NCBI RefSeq assembly: GCF_000144625.1
Contig: NC_014376.1
Coordinates: forward strand, 620,001 to 684,000
Length of the DNA stretch: 64,000 nt
Direction: 5' to 3'
DNA from: [Clostridium] saccharolyticum WM1
GTDB taxonomy: Bacteria > Bacillota > Clostridia > Lachnospirales > Lachnospiraceae
How positions within the stretch are numbered: the first letter of the stretch is position 1; each line of letters opens with the position of its first letter. The translations under genes were made by a program, and so were the position numbers. Positions 34,799 through 43,542 of this stretch are shown one piece after another. The notes below the pieces were generated by a model. The model made no database searches. It was not told the DNA's origin and saw nothing but the letters and a program-made list of their open reading frames with translations.

Positions 34799-34827
34799 TT
34801 GACATATTTTGCAAGGGGATATATAAT
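34799..34827 (+). promoter_or_regulatory. consensus sigma-A promoter of the sugar-uptake operon
   Basis: Perfect TTGACA (34799-34804) and TATAAT (34822-34827) separated by 17 bp. A perfect promoter next to a LacI-type gene implies that control is by repression. Confidence 0.85.
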
Positions 34828-34840
34828 GAGCCTATCAAAT

Positions 34841-34877
34841 AAGGAGGAGGAAACACGACAGCGGGAAAGCTGTCGTG
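34841..34877 (+). promoter_or_regulatory. strong ribosome site separated from its start codon by a hairpin
   Basis: AAGGAGGAGG (34841-34850) lies 37 bases before the ATG, too far for normal use. Between them CACGACAGC-GGGAAA-GCTGTCGTG makes a perfect 9-bp stem (34854-34877). With the hairpin folded, the effective spacing drops to about 13 bases. The start codon otherwise has only GGA nearby. Confidence 0.65.
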
Positions 34878-34887
34878 GATAGAGACT

Positions 34888-36243
34888 ATGAAACAATTAT
34901 GGAAAAAAGCGGCGGTTGCCATATCGGTACTTGCATTTGCGGTGACAGCAGCGGGCTGTGGAGAGAAAGTAACGGACACTGCTACAACGGCTGTTACGAC
35001 AGCCGCTGAGAGTGGGGCTGAAAACCAGAGTCAGGCGGAAGGTGCAAAAGGCGCGGGAAGCATTAAAGTTTGGGTAAGCTCAGGTGCTGAGGACGATATA
35101 TACCGGGATATGTTTAAGAAGATGGAGACGGAACTGAATTTGGATATCAATGATGAGTATTATCCAAAAGATGAGCTGGACAGTAAGATGCAGGTAGCCC
35201 CTGTGGTTGGGGATGCTCCTGATATGATTATTGCCGATTATCTGCAGATCCCGTCTTATTATGAAGCAGGTATGATTGAAAATCTGGATGACCGTATGAC
35301 ATCCAATATAAAAGAGGATCTGCTTCAGTCTATTATAGATGAGTCCACTTATAACGGGCACTTAGTCACAACGGCCCAGTTTGATGCGGGAATGGCTCTG
35401 TGGGCCAACAAGTCCATGCTTGAGGCGGCGGGTGTGCGTATTCCGGTCAGCTATAAGGAGGCATGGGACAAGGCTGAATTTGAAGATGCCCTTGCCAAAT
35501 TAAAAGCAAGCGGAGTGGAATATCCTCTTTATATCCGCCAGAATAAGCCTTCATCCTTGTACTTTACCTTTATGCCGGTACTTGCAAGCTTTGGGGGAGA
35601 TTATGTGAACCGGGAAACCATGTTGACAGAGGGAGCCTTGGACAGCGAAGAAACCATAGCCGCCTATTCCTACATCACCTGGCTGGTGAATCAGGGCTAC
35701 ATCAATGGTGCCTGTGATTATGAAGATGCATTTTACGGGAGAAAAGAAAGTGCCCTTGCTTTGCTGGGACACTGGAAGTACACAGATCACGTAACCAACC
35801 TTGGGGATGATGCCATTCTTGTACCTGTTCCTGATTTTGGCAAGGGAGTATTTACCTGCTCCGGTTCTGTTGTCTGGGCTATGACAACCGCTGCAAAGGA
35901 AAATGGAACTGCCGATGCTGTATGGTCTGTAATGGAAGCATCGCTTCAGCCGGATTATATCAATCAGATGACAGACTTTAACGGAGCGATTCCTTCCAGA
36001 AAGTCGATACTGGACAGTAAGGAAGAGTTAAAAAAAGGCGGACGCATGTACTTATATCGGGAACAGCTGGAAGCAGGAATTTCTGTACTTAGGCCTTTAA
36101 CTCCCGCTCATATGACTATATACAGTGCAATGGAAGCTGCCACTTCTGATATCATCGGCGGTGCTGATGCCGCAGAGACACTGAAAGAAGCGTCAAAATC
36201 CATTGATGAGATTATCGTTGAGAATGAATGGAATCTGAAATAA
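34888..36243 (+). CDS. sugar ABC transporter substrate-binding lipoprotein
   Basis: A 451-residue family-1 extracellular solute-binding protein. The lipoprotein signal ends VTAAGC (lipobox, Cys24 or so), followed by a Thr/Ala/Glu linker and the binding domain (IKVWVSSGAEDDIYRDMFKK, PDMIIADYLQIPSYYEAG, ALLGHWKYTDHV). Proteins of this type bind oligosaccharides or glycosides at the outer face of the membrane and feed MalF/MalG-type permeases, which follow. The ligand is not predictable. No ATPase gene is in the operon; a shared MsmK-like ATPase elsewhere is likely. Confidence 0.9.
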   Translation: MKQLWKKAAVAISVLAFAVTAAGCGEKVTDTATTAVTTAAESGAENQSQAEGAKGAGSIKVWVSSGAEDDIYRDMFKKMETELNLDINDEYYPKDELDSKMQVAPVVGDAPDMIIADYLQIPSYYEAGMIENLDDRMTSNIKEDLLQSIIDESTYNGHLVTTAQFDAGMALWANKSMLEAAGVRIPVSYKEAWDKAEFEDALAKLKASGVEYPLYIRQNKPSSLYFTFMPVLASFGGDYVNRETMLTEGALDSEETIAAYSYITWLVNQGYINGACDYEDAFYGRKESALALLGHWKYTDHVTNLGDDAILVPVPDFGKGVFTCSGSVVWAMTTAAKENGTADAVWSVMEASLQPDYINQMTDFNGAIPSRKSILDSKEELKKGGRMYLYREQLEAGISVLRPLTPAHMTIYSAMEAATSDIIGGADAAETLKEASKSIDEIIVENEWNLK

Positions 36244-36291
36244 TACCCTGAATTTTTATCAAACGCCAAAGAATCCAGGGACAGACAATCC

Positions 36292-36329
36292 CCTCCGCCG
36301 GCAGCTTTAATCCAGGCGGAGGCGGTTTT
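36292..36329 (+). terminator. intercistronic hairpin after the binding-protein gene
   Basis: CCTCCGCC pairs with GGCGGAGG, followed by CGGTTTTCT. It probably acts as a partial terminator or mRNA-end stabiliser that keeps binding protein more abundant than permease. Confidence 0.65.
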
Positions 36330-36389
36330 CTGAATGGAAGTAACAAAAGGCCGCCATTTGTAAGCTTTATCAAATAGGAGGAAAAATAG

Positions 36390-37301
36390 ATGAAAGTACA
36401 GTTGAAAACAGGAACCAAAGGAGGACTACGAGGCGGGCAGACACGGACAGCCTGGATGTTCTGCACTCCGGCACTGGTTCCCATTACCCTGTTTATCATA
36501 TTGCCTTTCTGCATGTCCATCATTTATTCGTTTACAAACAGAATGCTGGTGCAGAAAGCCGGAAAGACAGTTGAATTTGTTGGCTTGAAGAACTTTCTCA
36601 AGCTGTTTACGAACGGAACGGCCCAGCAGGCTTTTCTTAATACGGCGGTTTACGCTTTGCTTGTAGTTCCTGTTATTGTGGTTCTGGGAATCATGCTGGC
36701 AGTTCTGGTAAATAATTCCCTAAAAGGTGTAAAATTATTCCGGACCATTTATTTCAGCCCTCAGATCATAACCATGACTGTTGTGGCGATTGTATGGTCC
36801 TTTATTTTTTCTCCAGGACCGGATGGGCTTATGAACTCAGCATTAAGACTGCTGGGTGTGCAGCCTCAGGCCTGGCTCCAGGATTCCAGGTGGGCTTTGT
36901 TTTGTATTGCAGTAATGTATATCTGGCAGTCTCTTGGTATGGAGATGCTAATTATTCTGGGGGGTCTTCAGTTTATTTCAGAAGATTTATATGAGGCCGG
37001 GCGAATGGATGGCTGCAGTTCTTTTCAGAGATTCTGGTATATAACGGTTCCCATGCTGAAAAACACCCTGGTGTATGTTCTGATATCAACCACCATTAAT
37101 ACATTGAAATTATTTACTCAGGTATATGTATTGACTAACGGAGGCCCCAAAGGTTCCACCACATCGGTAATTTACCTGCTTTACAAATCTGGTTTCGTAA
37201 ATAACCAGTTAGGATATTCTTCTGCAATCGCTGTTGTGTTTTTCCTGATTGTCCTTTTAATATCCTTGATACAGAATCGGATTTTAGGGAGGGATAACTG
37301 A
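36390..37301 (+). CDS. sugar ABC transporter permease, MalF-like
   Basis: A 303-residue binding-protein-dependent permease with six membrane helices. The ATPase-contact EAA loop is visible as EAGRMDGCSSFQRFWYITVP. TAGGAGG is 9 bases before the ATG. It overlaps the second permease gene (ATGA). Confidence 0.9.
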   Translation: MKVQLKTGTKGGLRGGQTRTAWMFCTPALVPITLFIILPFCMSIIYSFTNRMLVQKAGKTVEFVGLKNFLKLFTNGTAQQAFLNTAVYALLVVPVIVVLGIMLAVLVNNSLKGVKLFRTIYFSPQIITMTVVAIVWSFIFSPGPDGLMNSALRLLGVQPQAWLQDSRWALFCIAVMYIWQSLGMEMLIILGGLQFISEDLYEAGRMDGCSSFQRFWYITVPMLKNTLVYVLISTTINTLKLFTQVYVLTNGGPKGSTTSVIYLLYKSGFVNNQLGYSSAIAVVFFLIVLLISLIQNRILGRDN

Positions 37302-38155
37302 TGAGATCAGCAATGTCAAAACAAAAGAAAATGATGTATTTGTTTTTGATGTACGCAGCATATCTGCTGGTTGCATTCGTGTTTGTGGCTCCCATTGTAT
37401 ATATGACGGTTTCTTCCCTGAAGACAGATACCCAGATCGTGGCGGATATGTCCACAATTAAGGCTTTTCTTCCGGTAGGAACCCTTTCCTTTGACAATTT
37501 TACCAAGGTGATAGAACGTGTTGATTTTATGAAATTCTTTAAAAATTCGGCGGTAGTTGCGGTCATCAACGTTTCCCTGGTGGTAATTGTGAATGCCATG
37601 ATCGGATATGCTTTGGGACTTCTGGACTTTAGAGGGAAAAACTTCATGATTTCCCTGATCATTGCTTTATCCATCATTCCTACGGAAGCTGTAGTGATCA
37701 ACCGGTTCATGGTTGCAAACCAGCTTCGGATGCTGAACAGCTATATAGGACTGGCCCTGCCTACCATTGGCTATCCTATGTATATCTTCCTGTATTACAA
37801 TCACTTTAAAGGGATGCCAAAGGAGCTGATGGAAGCGGCTATTGTGGATGGGGAATCATATGCCGGGATTTTCTGGCGGATAATGCTTCCCCTGTCAAAA
37901 CCCATTTGTGCCACTGTTACAATTATGGCGTTTATCCGTTCGTGGGGGGATTTGCTGTGGCCGACACTGGTAACCAGAGATGAGACATACCGGACCCTGC
38001 CTTTGGCTCTGCGTGCTCTTTCTACAGATGTATATATTTTCTGGGGACAGATTTTTGCATTTGCCACGCTAATGACCATTCCTGTTTTTCTTATATTTCT
38101 CATGTTTCAGAAACAGTTCATTCAATCCTTGACAATGTCAGGAATCAAAGGATAG
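37301..38155 (+). CDS. sugar ABC transporter permease, MalG-like
   Basis: A 284-residue permease with the EAA loop EAAIVDGESYAGIFWRIMLP and six membrane helices. Together with the MalF-like protein it forms the channel of the importer. Coupled to the previous gene by overlapping start and stop. Confidence 0.9.
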   Translation: MRSAMSKQKKMMYLFLMYAAYLLVAFVFVAPIVYMTVSSLKTDTQIVADMSTIKAFLPVGTLSFDNFTKVIERVDFMKFFKNSAVVAVINVSLVVIVNAMIGYALGLLDFRGKNFMISLIIALSIIPTEAVVINRFMVANQLRMLNSYIGLALPTIGYPMYIFLYYNHFKGMPKELMEAAIVDGESYAGIFWRIMLPLSKPICATVTIMAFIRSWGDLLWPTLVTRDETYRTLPLALRALSTDVYIFWGQIFAFATLMTIPVFLIFLMFQKQFIQSLTMSGIKG

Positions 38156-38164
38156 GAGAAGCTA

Positions 38165-39010
38165 ATGAAGCTGCAGTATATCGGCACCGGCGCAGCAGAG
38201 GGATTTCCGGGGATGTTCTGCCAGTGTGAAGCCTGTGAGAGGGCCAGAAAGGCCGGCGGACATAATTTGAAAACCAGAAGCTGTGCAATTATAGATGATC
38301 AGGTATTGATTGATTTATCTCCCGATCTCTATGTCCAGTCCCTGCTTCTGGGGCTGGAGCTCGGAAAAGTGAAAGACCTGGTTGTGACCCATACTCATAA
38401 GGACCATCTGGATTCCTTTTTCCTGGGACTGAGGGCAAGGGATGGGGCGACCAAGCTGCCAAAGATAATGGAGGAAGAAAATTACCTGTCCGTATATGGA
38501 AGCAGCTTTGTGGAAACAGCAGTTCACAGGGCATTGGAGGAGGAATCTTATTCCAATGATTCCAGGATCCGGTTTATTCCGGTGGAAACAGGGATATGGT
38601 TTCAGGCGGGAAGATTAAAATTCTGTCCTCTGAAGGCCAATCATAAAAAGGATGAGCTCTGTCATATTTACGCTGTGACAGACGGATCCGGCAGTCTGCT
38701 TTATGCCAATGATACAGGGGCTCTTTCAGAAGAAACCCTGGATATGGTTGGCAGCCTGGGCCTTGTTTTTGATGTGGTCAGTATGGATTGTGCAAGAGGA
38801 ACCCTGCCGGGGGATGGGCATATGGGGATAAAGGAAAACCTTGATTTAAAGAAGTGTTTGGAGCAAATGGGGTGTACCGGTCCAAACACCCGGTATTATC
38901 TGAATCATTTGTCCCATATGAGCGGAGTGATTCATGATGATCTTCAAAGGATGATGAGAGCAGAAGGCTTTACCGTGGCATATGATGGTATGGCGGTTTT
39001 GATTGGCTGA
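38165..39010 (+). CDS. MBL-fold metallohydrolase, PhnP-like phosphodiesterase
   Basis: A 281-residue metallo-beta-lactamase-fold protein. The metal site is VTHTHKDHLDSF (HxHxDH), with further ligands in LKANHKKD, LLYANDTGAL and YLNHLSHM. The N-terminal GTGAAEGFPGMFCQCEACE matches the PhnP branch, where Cys residues bind a structural zinc and the enzyme opens cyclic ribose phosphates. Here it is co-transcribed with a sugar importer, so it may hydrolyse a cyclic phosphate or phosphodiester on the imported compound (inference). Confidence 0.82.
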   Translation: MKLQYIGTGAAEGFPGMFCQCEACERARKAGGHNLKTRSCAIIDDQVLIDLSPDLYVQSLLLGLELGKVKDLVVTHTHKDHLDSFFLGLRARDGATKLPKIMEEENYLSVYGSSFVETAVHRALEEESYSNDSRIRFIPVETGIWFQAGRLKFCPLKANHKKDELCHIYAVTDGSGSLLYANDTGALSEETLDMVGSLGLVFDVVSMDCARGTLPGDGHMGIKENLDLKKCLEQMGCTGPNTRYYLNHLSHMSGVIHDDLQRMMRAEGFTVAYDGMAVLIG

Positions 39011-39023
39011 GGGAGAATATGAT

Positions 39024-39794
39024 ATGAAATTACTGGTAATATCCGATATACACAGCAATATCTGGGCATTGGATAAAATTTTAGATACGGAGAAGAACTT
39101 TGATTTATTATGCTGTGCCGGGGATCTGGTGGACTATGGGACGGCTCCTGGACAAGTGGTGGATTGCATGAGACAGTATTCTTCTAACGTGTTGGTTCAG
39201 GGAAATCATGACCTGCACGCAGTGGAGATCTGGAAGCAGGACCAGTACCGGGATGTAGTTCCTGAAAAATTCAAGTGGGTGCATCATAACTGCCAGAGGC
39301 TTGATGAAGACAGGATCCATTATCTGGAACAGCTCCCCCTCCGCGTAACCTTTGAAGCAGACGGATATGTTTATATGATACAGCATCAATTTGACAATGC
39401 TTATGGTTTGGTTGAAAGCAGGCATCAATTTGATGAATTCTGGAAACAGCATGCGGAACCGGAATACAAAAACAGCAAAAAAAGGCGTATGATTTTCGGC
39501 CATACCCACCGCCAGTGCATTCATGTTCTGGATCAGGATATGTTATGGCTTAATCCTGGAAGCGCTTCTTACCGGAGACCTGATGATCCGGATAAGACCG
39601 CACATTATGCAGTGGTCGAAAACGGGGAAATACAATTACGCAGGGTTTCTTATGACAGAAGCCACTGTCTGGAGGAGGCGATAAAGCTGAATCAGGTTCA
39701 TGGAATGATGAAAACTGAGCTTCAGGATTTCTTTTTCTTTTTTGGAGACGCCGAAACATCCAGAGATCCGCTGCCATTGGAACCAGAGAAATAA
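39024..39794 (+). CDS. calcineurin-like metallophosphoesterase (YfcE/MPE type)
   Basis: A 256-residue metallophosphoesterase with the canonical order ISDIHSN, AGDLVDYG, QGNHDL, FGHTHR and NPGSASYRR. GGGAGA is 7 bases before ATG 39024. Relatives hydrolyse phosphomono- or diesters of small molecules. It is one of three different phosphate-ester enzymes in this operon. Confidence 0.88.
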   Translation: MKLLVISDIHSNIWALDKILDTEKNFDLLCCAGDLVDYGTAPGQVVDCMRQYSSNVLVQGNHDLHAVEIWKQDQYRDVVPEKFKWVHHNCQRLDEDRIHYLEQLPLRVTFEADGYVYMIQHQFDNAYGLVESRHQFDEFWKQHAEPEYKNSKKRRMIFGHTHRQCIHVLDQDMLWLNPGSASYRRPDDPDKTAHYAVVENGEIQLRRVSYDRSHCLEEAIKLNQVHGMMKTELQDFFFFFGDAETSRDPLPLEPEK

Positions 39795-39817
39795 AATTTA
39801 GAAAAGAGGAAAAGCAT

Positions 39818-40519
39818 ATGATGGCTTGCCGGCGTTATCCTATGAAGGGAATTGCTAATTTCAGAGACTTAGGGGGATATTTTTGCAAAGGCGGTGTGAC
39901 AAAATGGGGGGTGTTTTTCCGCAGTACCAGCCTTCACAAAGCGGTGAAAGAGGATTTGGCAATCATGGAACAGGTGGGTATATCCAGAATATTAGATCTG
40001 CGCTATCCCCAGGAAAGGAAAGAAATGCCGGACGTACCGGTTAAGGGGGCCGAATGGCTGGGGATTTCTTTGCTGGGTACCATACCTGTTGAGAAACTTC
40101 AGGTCAATGATAAAGAGGAGGATACCAGGACCCTGATTAACATGTATCGCCAGATCATTGCCAGTTCCAGAACTGAAATAAGGGATTCGGTCAAGGCCAT
40201 GATCGATGCCAAAGGTCCTGCCCTGTTTCATTGTGCAGCCGGAAAAGACAGAACTGGAATTTTAGCCATGCTGCTATTGGGGGCAGTGGGAGTAAGTCAG
40301 GAGGACATCATTGCTGATTATGAAATAAGCCACCATTATATCAGAAGCTTTACTTCTGATATCTCCGGTTCCCATGGCAGCAATATGTATAAGCTGCTTA
40401 ATGAAATTTCTGAACAATGGGGATCTGTTGCCGGATTTTTGATGGAATGCGGGATTTCCATGGATGAGCTGTCTCTCCTGATTGAAAAGTTTGTAATGCC
40501 CTGTGAATTTAATGGGTAA
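39818..40519 (+). CDS. tyrosine-phosphatase-fold protein (Y_phosphatase3)
   Basis: A 233-residue phosphatase with the Cys-based P-loop FHCAAGKDRTGIL and N-terminal NFRDLGGYFCKGG, the signature of the Y_phosphatase3/LipA group. Several members act on phosphoinositides or sugar phosphates instead of proteins. Within a sugar-uptake operon, a small-molecule phosphate is the likelier substrate (inference). Confidence 0.85.
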   Translation: MMACRRYPMKGIANFRDLGGYFCKGGVTKWGVFFRSTSLHKAVKEDLAIMEQVGISRILDLRYPQERKEMPDVPVKGAEWLGISLLGTIPVEKLQVNDKEEDTRTLINMYRQIIASSRTEIRDSVKAMIDAKGPALFHCAAGKDRTGILAMLLLGAVGVSQEDIIADYEISHHYIRSFTSDISGSHGSNMYKLLNEISEQWGSVAGFLMECGISMDELSLLIEKFVMPCEFNG

Positions 40520-40555
40520 ATGAAAAGGTTTAAATGGAAAGCGAGGCTGTGAAAT

Positions 40556-41530
40556 ATGGAATTGAAACATAAGGTTGAACGTATAATCAAAGACGGGATA
40601 TGGGAAGCACCTGAAATACCGGATGGGATTCCCCACGGAGACATGCCTGGGGATAAGGTTGAAATCGGGGAAGTACATAGAAAAAAGGCAAATATCATTT
40701 TTCCGCAACTGCTTTTCAAGTTGTCAGAGGTTTTAAAGGAATGTGAATCTGAGAAAGTTGTTGTGACAGTATGCGGTGGTTCCGGCGTTGGTAAATCAGA
40801 GATCGCTTCTTTGCTGTCCTATTATTTTAATCACCTGGGAATCGGAAGCTATACCCTATCCGGAGACAATTATCCTCACAGAATCCCAAAGTACAACGAT
40901 GGGGAACGCCTTCATATATTCCGGGAATCAGCAATCAAAGCCATGGTAAAAGACGGGACATTTAACGAGGAGCGATTTAAAATAATTCACCGGCTTCAGC
41001 AGGTTCAGGATGATGCAAATGCTGTACATACAAAGAAATACTCATGGTATAAATCTTATCTTCTTGGAGGAAGGGAAGGTTTAAAGAATTACCTTGGAAC
41101 AGAAAAAGAAATTGCTTTCGGTGAGATTGAGGAGATTCTTACCCAGTTTAAGAATGGAAAAGAAGAGATCTGGTTAAAGCGCATGGGCAGAGATGATACA
41201 GAACTTTGGTATGGTAAGGTGGATTTTTCCGGGATCCATGTTATGATCATTGAATGGACCCATGGAAACAGTGATAATTATCAGGGAGTAGACATTCCCA
41301 TTCTTCTTAACAGCACCCCGCAGGAGACTTTGGCCCATCGAAGAGCAAGAAACCGGGATGGAGCCACTGACAGCCCCTTTACGGCTATGGTTCTTGAACT
41401 GGAACAGGAAATGCTGGAGGCTCAGGCCCCAAAAGCCCGGATCATCCTTTCGAAAAGCGGAGAAATATTAACTTATGAACAGTATTGCAGGCAGATGGAA
41501 GAGAGCAGAGGAGGCGGCCATGAACAGTAA
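40556..41530 (+). CDS. P-loop kinase of unknown specificity
   Basis: A 324-residue protein with a Walker A motif VTVCGGSGVGKSEIA at about residue 75 and a uridine-kinase/adenylylsulfate-kinase-like layout (SGDNYPHRIPKYNDGERLHI, later MIIEWTHGNSDNYQG). An N-terminal 65-residue extension precedes the P-loop. It probably phosphorylates the aglycone or sugar set free by the phosphorylase encoded next, with which it overlaps by 11 bases. I do not recognise a characterised relative. Confidence 0.7.
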   Translation: MELKHKVERIIKDGIWEAPEIPDGIPHGDMPGDKVEIGEVHRKKANIIFPQLLFKLSEVLKECESEKVVVTVCGGSGVGKSEIASLLSYYFNHLGIGSYTLSGDNYPHRIPKYNDGERLHIFRESAIKAMVKDGTFNEERFKIIHRLQQVQDDANAVHTKKYSWYKSYLLGGREGLKNYLGTEKEIAFGEIEEILTQFKNGKEEIWLKRMGRDDTELWYGKVDFSGIHVMIIEWTHGNSDNYQGVDIPILLNSTPQETLAHRRARNRDGATDSPFTAMVLELEQEMLEAQAPKARIILSKSGEILTYEQYCRQMEESRGGGHEQ

Positions 41531-43223
41531 GGAAGACAAATTTTCTGTTGATTATGGAGTGATGCTCAATGCCTATCCTGACAGCATGGGCGGTACTTTG
41601 TCTCAAATTACGGATTTTTTAAAAAGGCCTGAATTAGCGGAGGTATTTCGTTCGTTTTATATTTTGCCAAGTATTTTCAACACCGATCTGGACCGGGGAT
41701 TTTCAGTAATTGATTATGGGTTAAATGAACGGATGGCGGACAGAAAGGATCTTGAAGCGTTCAAAGACCTGGGGATTGACTTAAAGCTGGATTTTATTCT
41801 GAACCATTCTTCTGTGTTATCCAAAGAGTTCCAGGATATTTTAAAAAACGGAGAGAAATCCAGGTACAGGGATTTCTTTATTGACTGGAACAAGTTTTGG
41901 GAAGGTTATGGAACCATGACAGAGGAAGGCTATATTCAGCCGGATGAAGCACTTATTAAAGATATGTTTTTTCGGAAGCCGGGTCTTCCGATTTTAATGG
42001 TGCGCCTGCCTGATGGAAAAAATGTACCTTACTGGAATACTTTTTATCAGGAAGTACAGTACAAAAGGTTGGATCAATGGGATCTGATGCAGGCAGCAGA
42101 AATACAGTATGCAGCGGCAGAGGATCTGGCCCGTATCGTAAACCAGGAATTACAGGAGGGGAAAAAACCTTCTGAGATAGAGTTTGAAAGTTACGAAAAA
42201 TACAGGGACTGTGTGGTGGAACTGCTGGAATCAGGACGGAGGTATTTGGGACAAATGGACTTGAATATCCGTTCCCCGCTGGTCTGGGAATATTATGACA
42301 ATACGTTAAAAACCCTTTCTGAATACGGTGCCAAAATCGTTCGCCTGGATGCATTTGCCTATGCCCCCAAGGCTCCGGGAGAAAGGAATTTTTTAAATGA
42401 TCCGGGAACCTGGGATCTGCTGCAGAAGGTGCAGGACCTGGCGGATCAATATCATTTGCAGCTGCTGCCGGAAATACATTCCGGCTACGGAGAAAAAACC
42501 TATGAGCTGTTGGCTGGAAAAGGCTATATGACCTATGACTTTTTCCTTCCGGGCCTTATTATCCACGCATTGGAAAGCGGCAGCGGGGAATATCTGACGG
42601 GCTGGGCAAAGGAACTGAAGGTAAAAAAGATCAAAGTGGTAAATATGCTGGGATGTCATGATGGAATTCCCCTTTTAGACTTAAAGGGACTGATCCCTGA
42701 TGAAGAAATTGAAGGATTAATTAAGACCATTGTGGGACGGGGCGGGTTTGTCAAAAATCTCCATGGACAGAAAAATGTTTATTACCAGGTAAACGCCACA
42801 TACTACAGCGCTCTTGGGGAAGATGATAAAAAGATGCTGCTGTCAAGAGCTCTGCAGCTTTTTATGCCTGGAAAACCCCAGGTTTGGTATCTGGATCTTT
42901 TTGCAGGTAAAAATGATTATGAGGCTGTGAAAAAGGCAGGGGCAGCAGGACATAAGGAGGTGAACCGTACCAATCTGTCTCTGGTGCAGATAGAAGAGAA
43001 AATGGGACTTGATGTGGTCAAAAAGCAGATTGAGATGCTGCGGTTCCGAAATAACTTTCCTGCATTTGGTTTTGATTCTGATATGGATATTCAGGCCGTT
43101 GGCTCTGAAATTGATATTACATGGAAGAAAGAAGGGTATGAAGCCAGGCTAAAGGCAGATTTAAAGACCTGCGAATATGAAATAACCGGATATGGGCAGA
43201 ATGGATTTGTTTATCCGCTTTAA
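41520..43223 (+). CDS. GH13_18 glucoside phosphorylase (sucrose-phosphorylase-like)
   Basis: A 567-residue GH13 subfamily 18 enzyme. It aligns with sucrose phosphorylase at the nucleophile region VRLDAFAYAPKAPGE, the acid/base LLPEIHSGYGEK, the transition-state-stabilising LGCHDGIPLLDLKGL, and YYQVNATYYSALGEDD. Known members split sucrose, sucrose-6-phosphate, glucosylglycerate or glucosylglycerol with phosphate to give glucose-1-phosphate. ATG 41520 follows AGAGGAGG; the longer frame lies in the kinase gene. The acceptor specificity cannot be read from the sequence, and the neighbouring phosphatases and kinase argue for a phosphorylated or unusual aglycone. Confidence 0.87.
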   Translation: MNSKEDKFSVDYGVMLNAYPDSMGGTLSQITDFLKRPELAEVFRSFYILPSIFNTDLDRGFSVIDYGLNERMADRKDLEAFKDLGIDLKLDFILNHSSVLSKEFQDILKNGEKSRYRDFFIDWNKFWEGYGTMTEEGYIQPDEALIKDMFFRKPGLPILMVRLPDGKNVPYWNTFYQEVQYKRLDQWDLMQAAEIQYAAAEDLARIVNQELQEGKKPSEIEFESYEKYRDCVVELLESGRRYLGQMDLNIRSPLVWEYYDNTLKTLSEYGAKIVRLDAFAYAPKAPGERNFLNDPGTWDLLQKVQDLADQYHLQLLPEIHSGYGEKTYELLAGKGYMTYDFFLPGLIIHALESGSGEYLTGWAKELKVKKIKVVNMLGCHDGIPLLDLKGLIPDEEIEGLIKTIVGRGGFVKNLHGQKNVYYQVNATYYSALGEDDKKMLLSRALQLFMPGKPQVWYLDLFAGKNDYEAVKKAGAAGHKEVNRTNLSLVQIEEKMGLDVVKKQIEMLRFRNNFPAFGFDSDMDIQAVGSEIDITWKKEGYEARLKADLKTCEYEITGYGQNGFVYPL

Positions 43224-43269
43224 TTATTTCGTTACGGATCAATCAGGCTTTTTTGACACCCTTGGATTT

Positions 43270-43320
43270 ATAAAGCCTGATGAAACCAACACAGACGCTG
43301 TGGGTTTCATCAGGCTTTAT
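43270..43320 (+). terminator. terminator of the phosphorylase operon
   Basis: ATAAAGCCTGATGAAACC pairs perfectly with the complement 15 bases later. It is an 18-bp stem, AT-rich at both ends, so it may work in both directions. Confidence 0.85.
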
Positions 43321-43336
43321 ATGTTAAAAAAAGTAC

Positions 43337-43365
43337 TTGACAAACATGGGAATGACAGGTATTGT
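43337..43365 (+). promoter_or_regulatory. promoter of the AraC-type regulator gene
   Basis: TTGACA (43337-43342) and TATTGT (43360-43365) with 17-bp spacing. An AGTTAG dyad begins 8 bases downstream. The 5' leader to the ATG at 43543 is about 170 bases and holds no obvious gene. Confidence 0.7.
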
Positions 43366-43372
43366 AACATTG

Positions 43373-43390
43373 AGTTAGTTTGTGCTAACT
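43373..43390. promoter_or_regulatory. operator AGTTAG-N6-CTAACT, site 1
   Basis: Perfect 6-bp inverted arms around TTTGTG, overlapping the expected transcription start of the AraC-type gene. The same arms and spacing recur at 44670-44687. The half-sites resemble the GTTAG/CTAAC arms of DtxR/IdeR-type metal boxes, so iron-dependent repression is plausible. Confidence 0.65.
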
Positions 43391-43542
43391 ATACGCTTTG
43401 GCCAGTTGATTCCTTCCTGCCATTGGTATGTAAATTGTGGGATACTTAATGTCCGATTTCCTGCAAAATTGAATCCAAGGCATACCCAAATGAAAATGGA
43501 AGGCAATATTAAAAAAGGAAGTATGTCCCGGGAGATGGTATT

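Noticed and set aside
43192..43449. 85-codon plus-strand frame after the phosphorylase gene
   Set aside because: It starts inside the phosphorylase gene, crosses its terminator hairpin and the next promoter, and resembles nothing.
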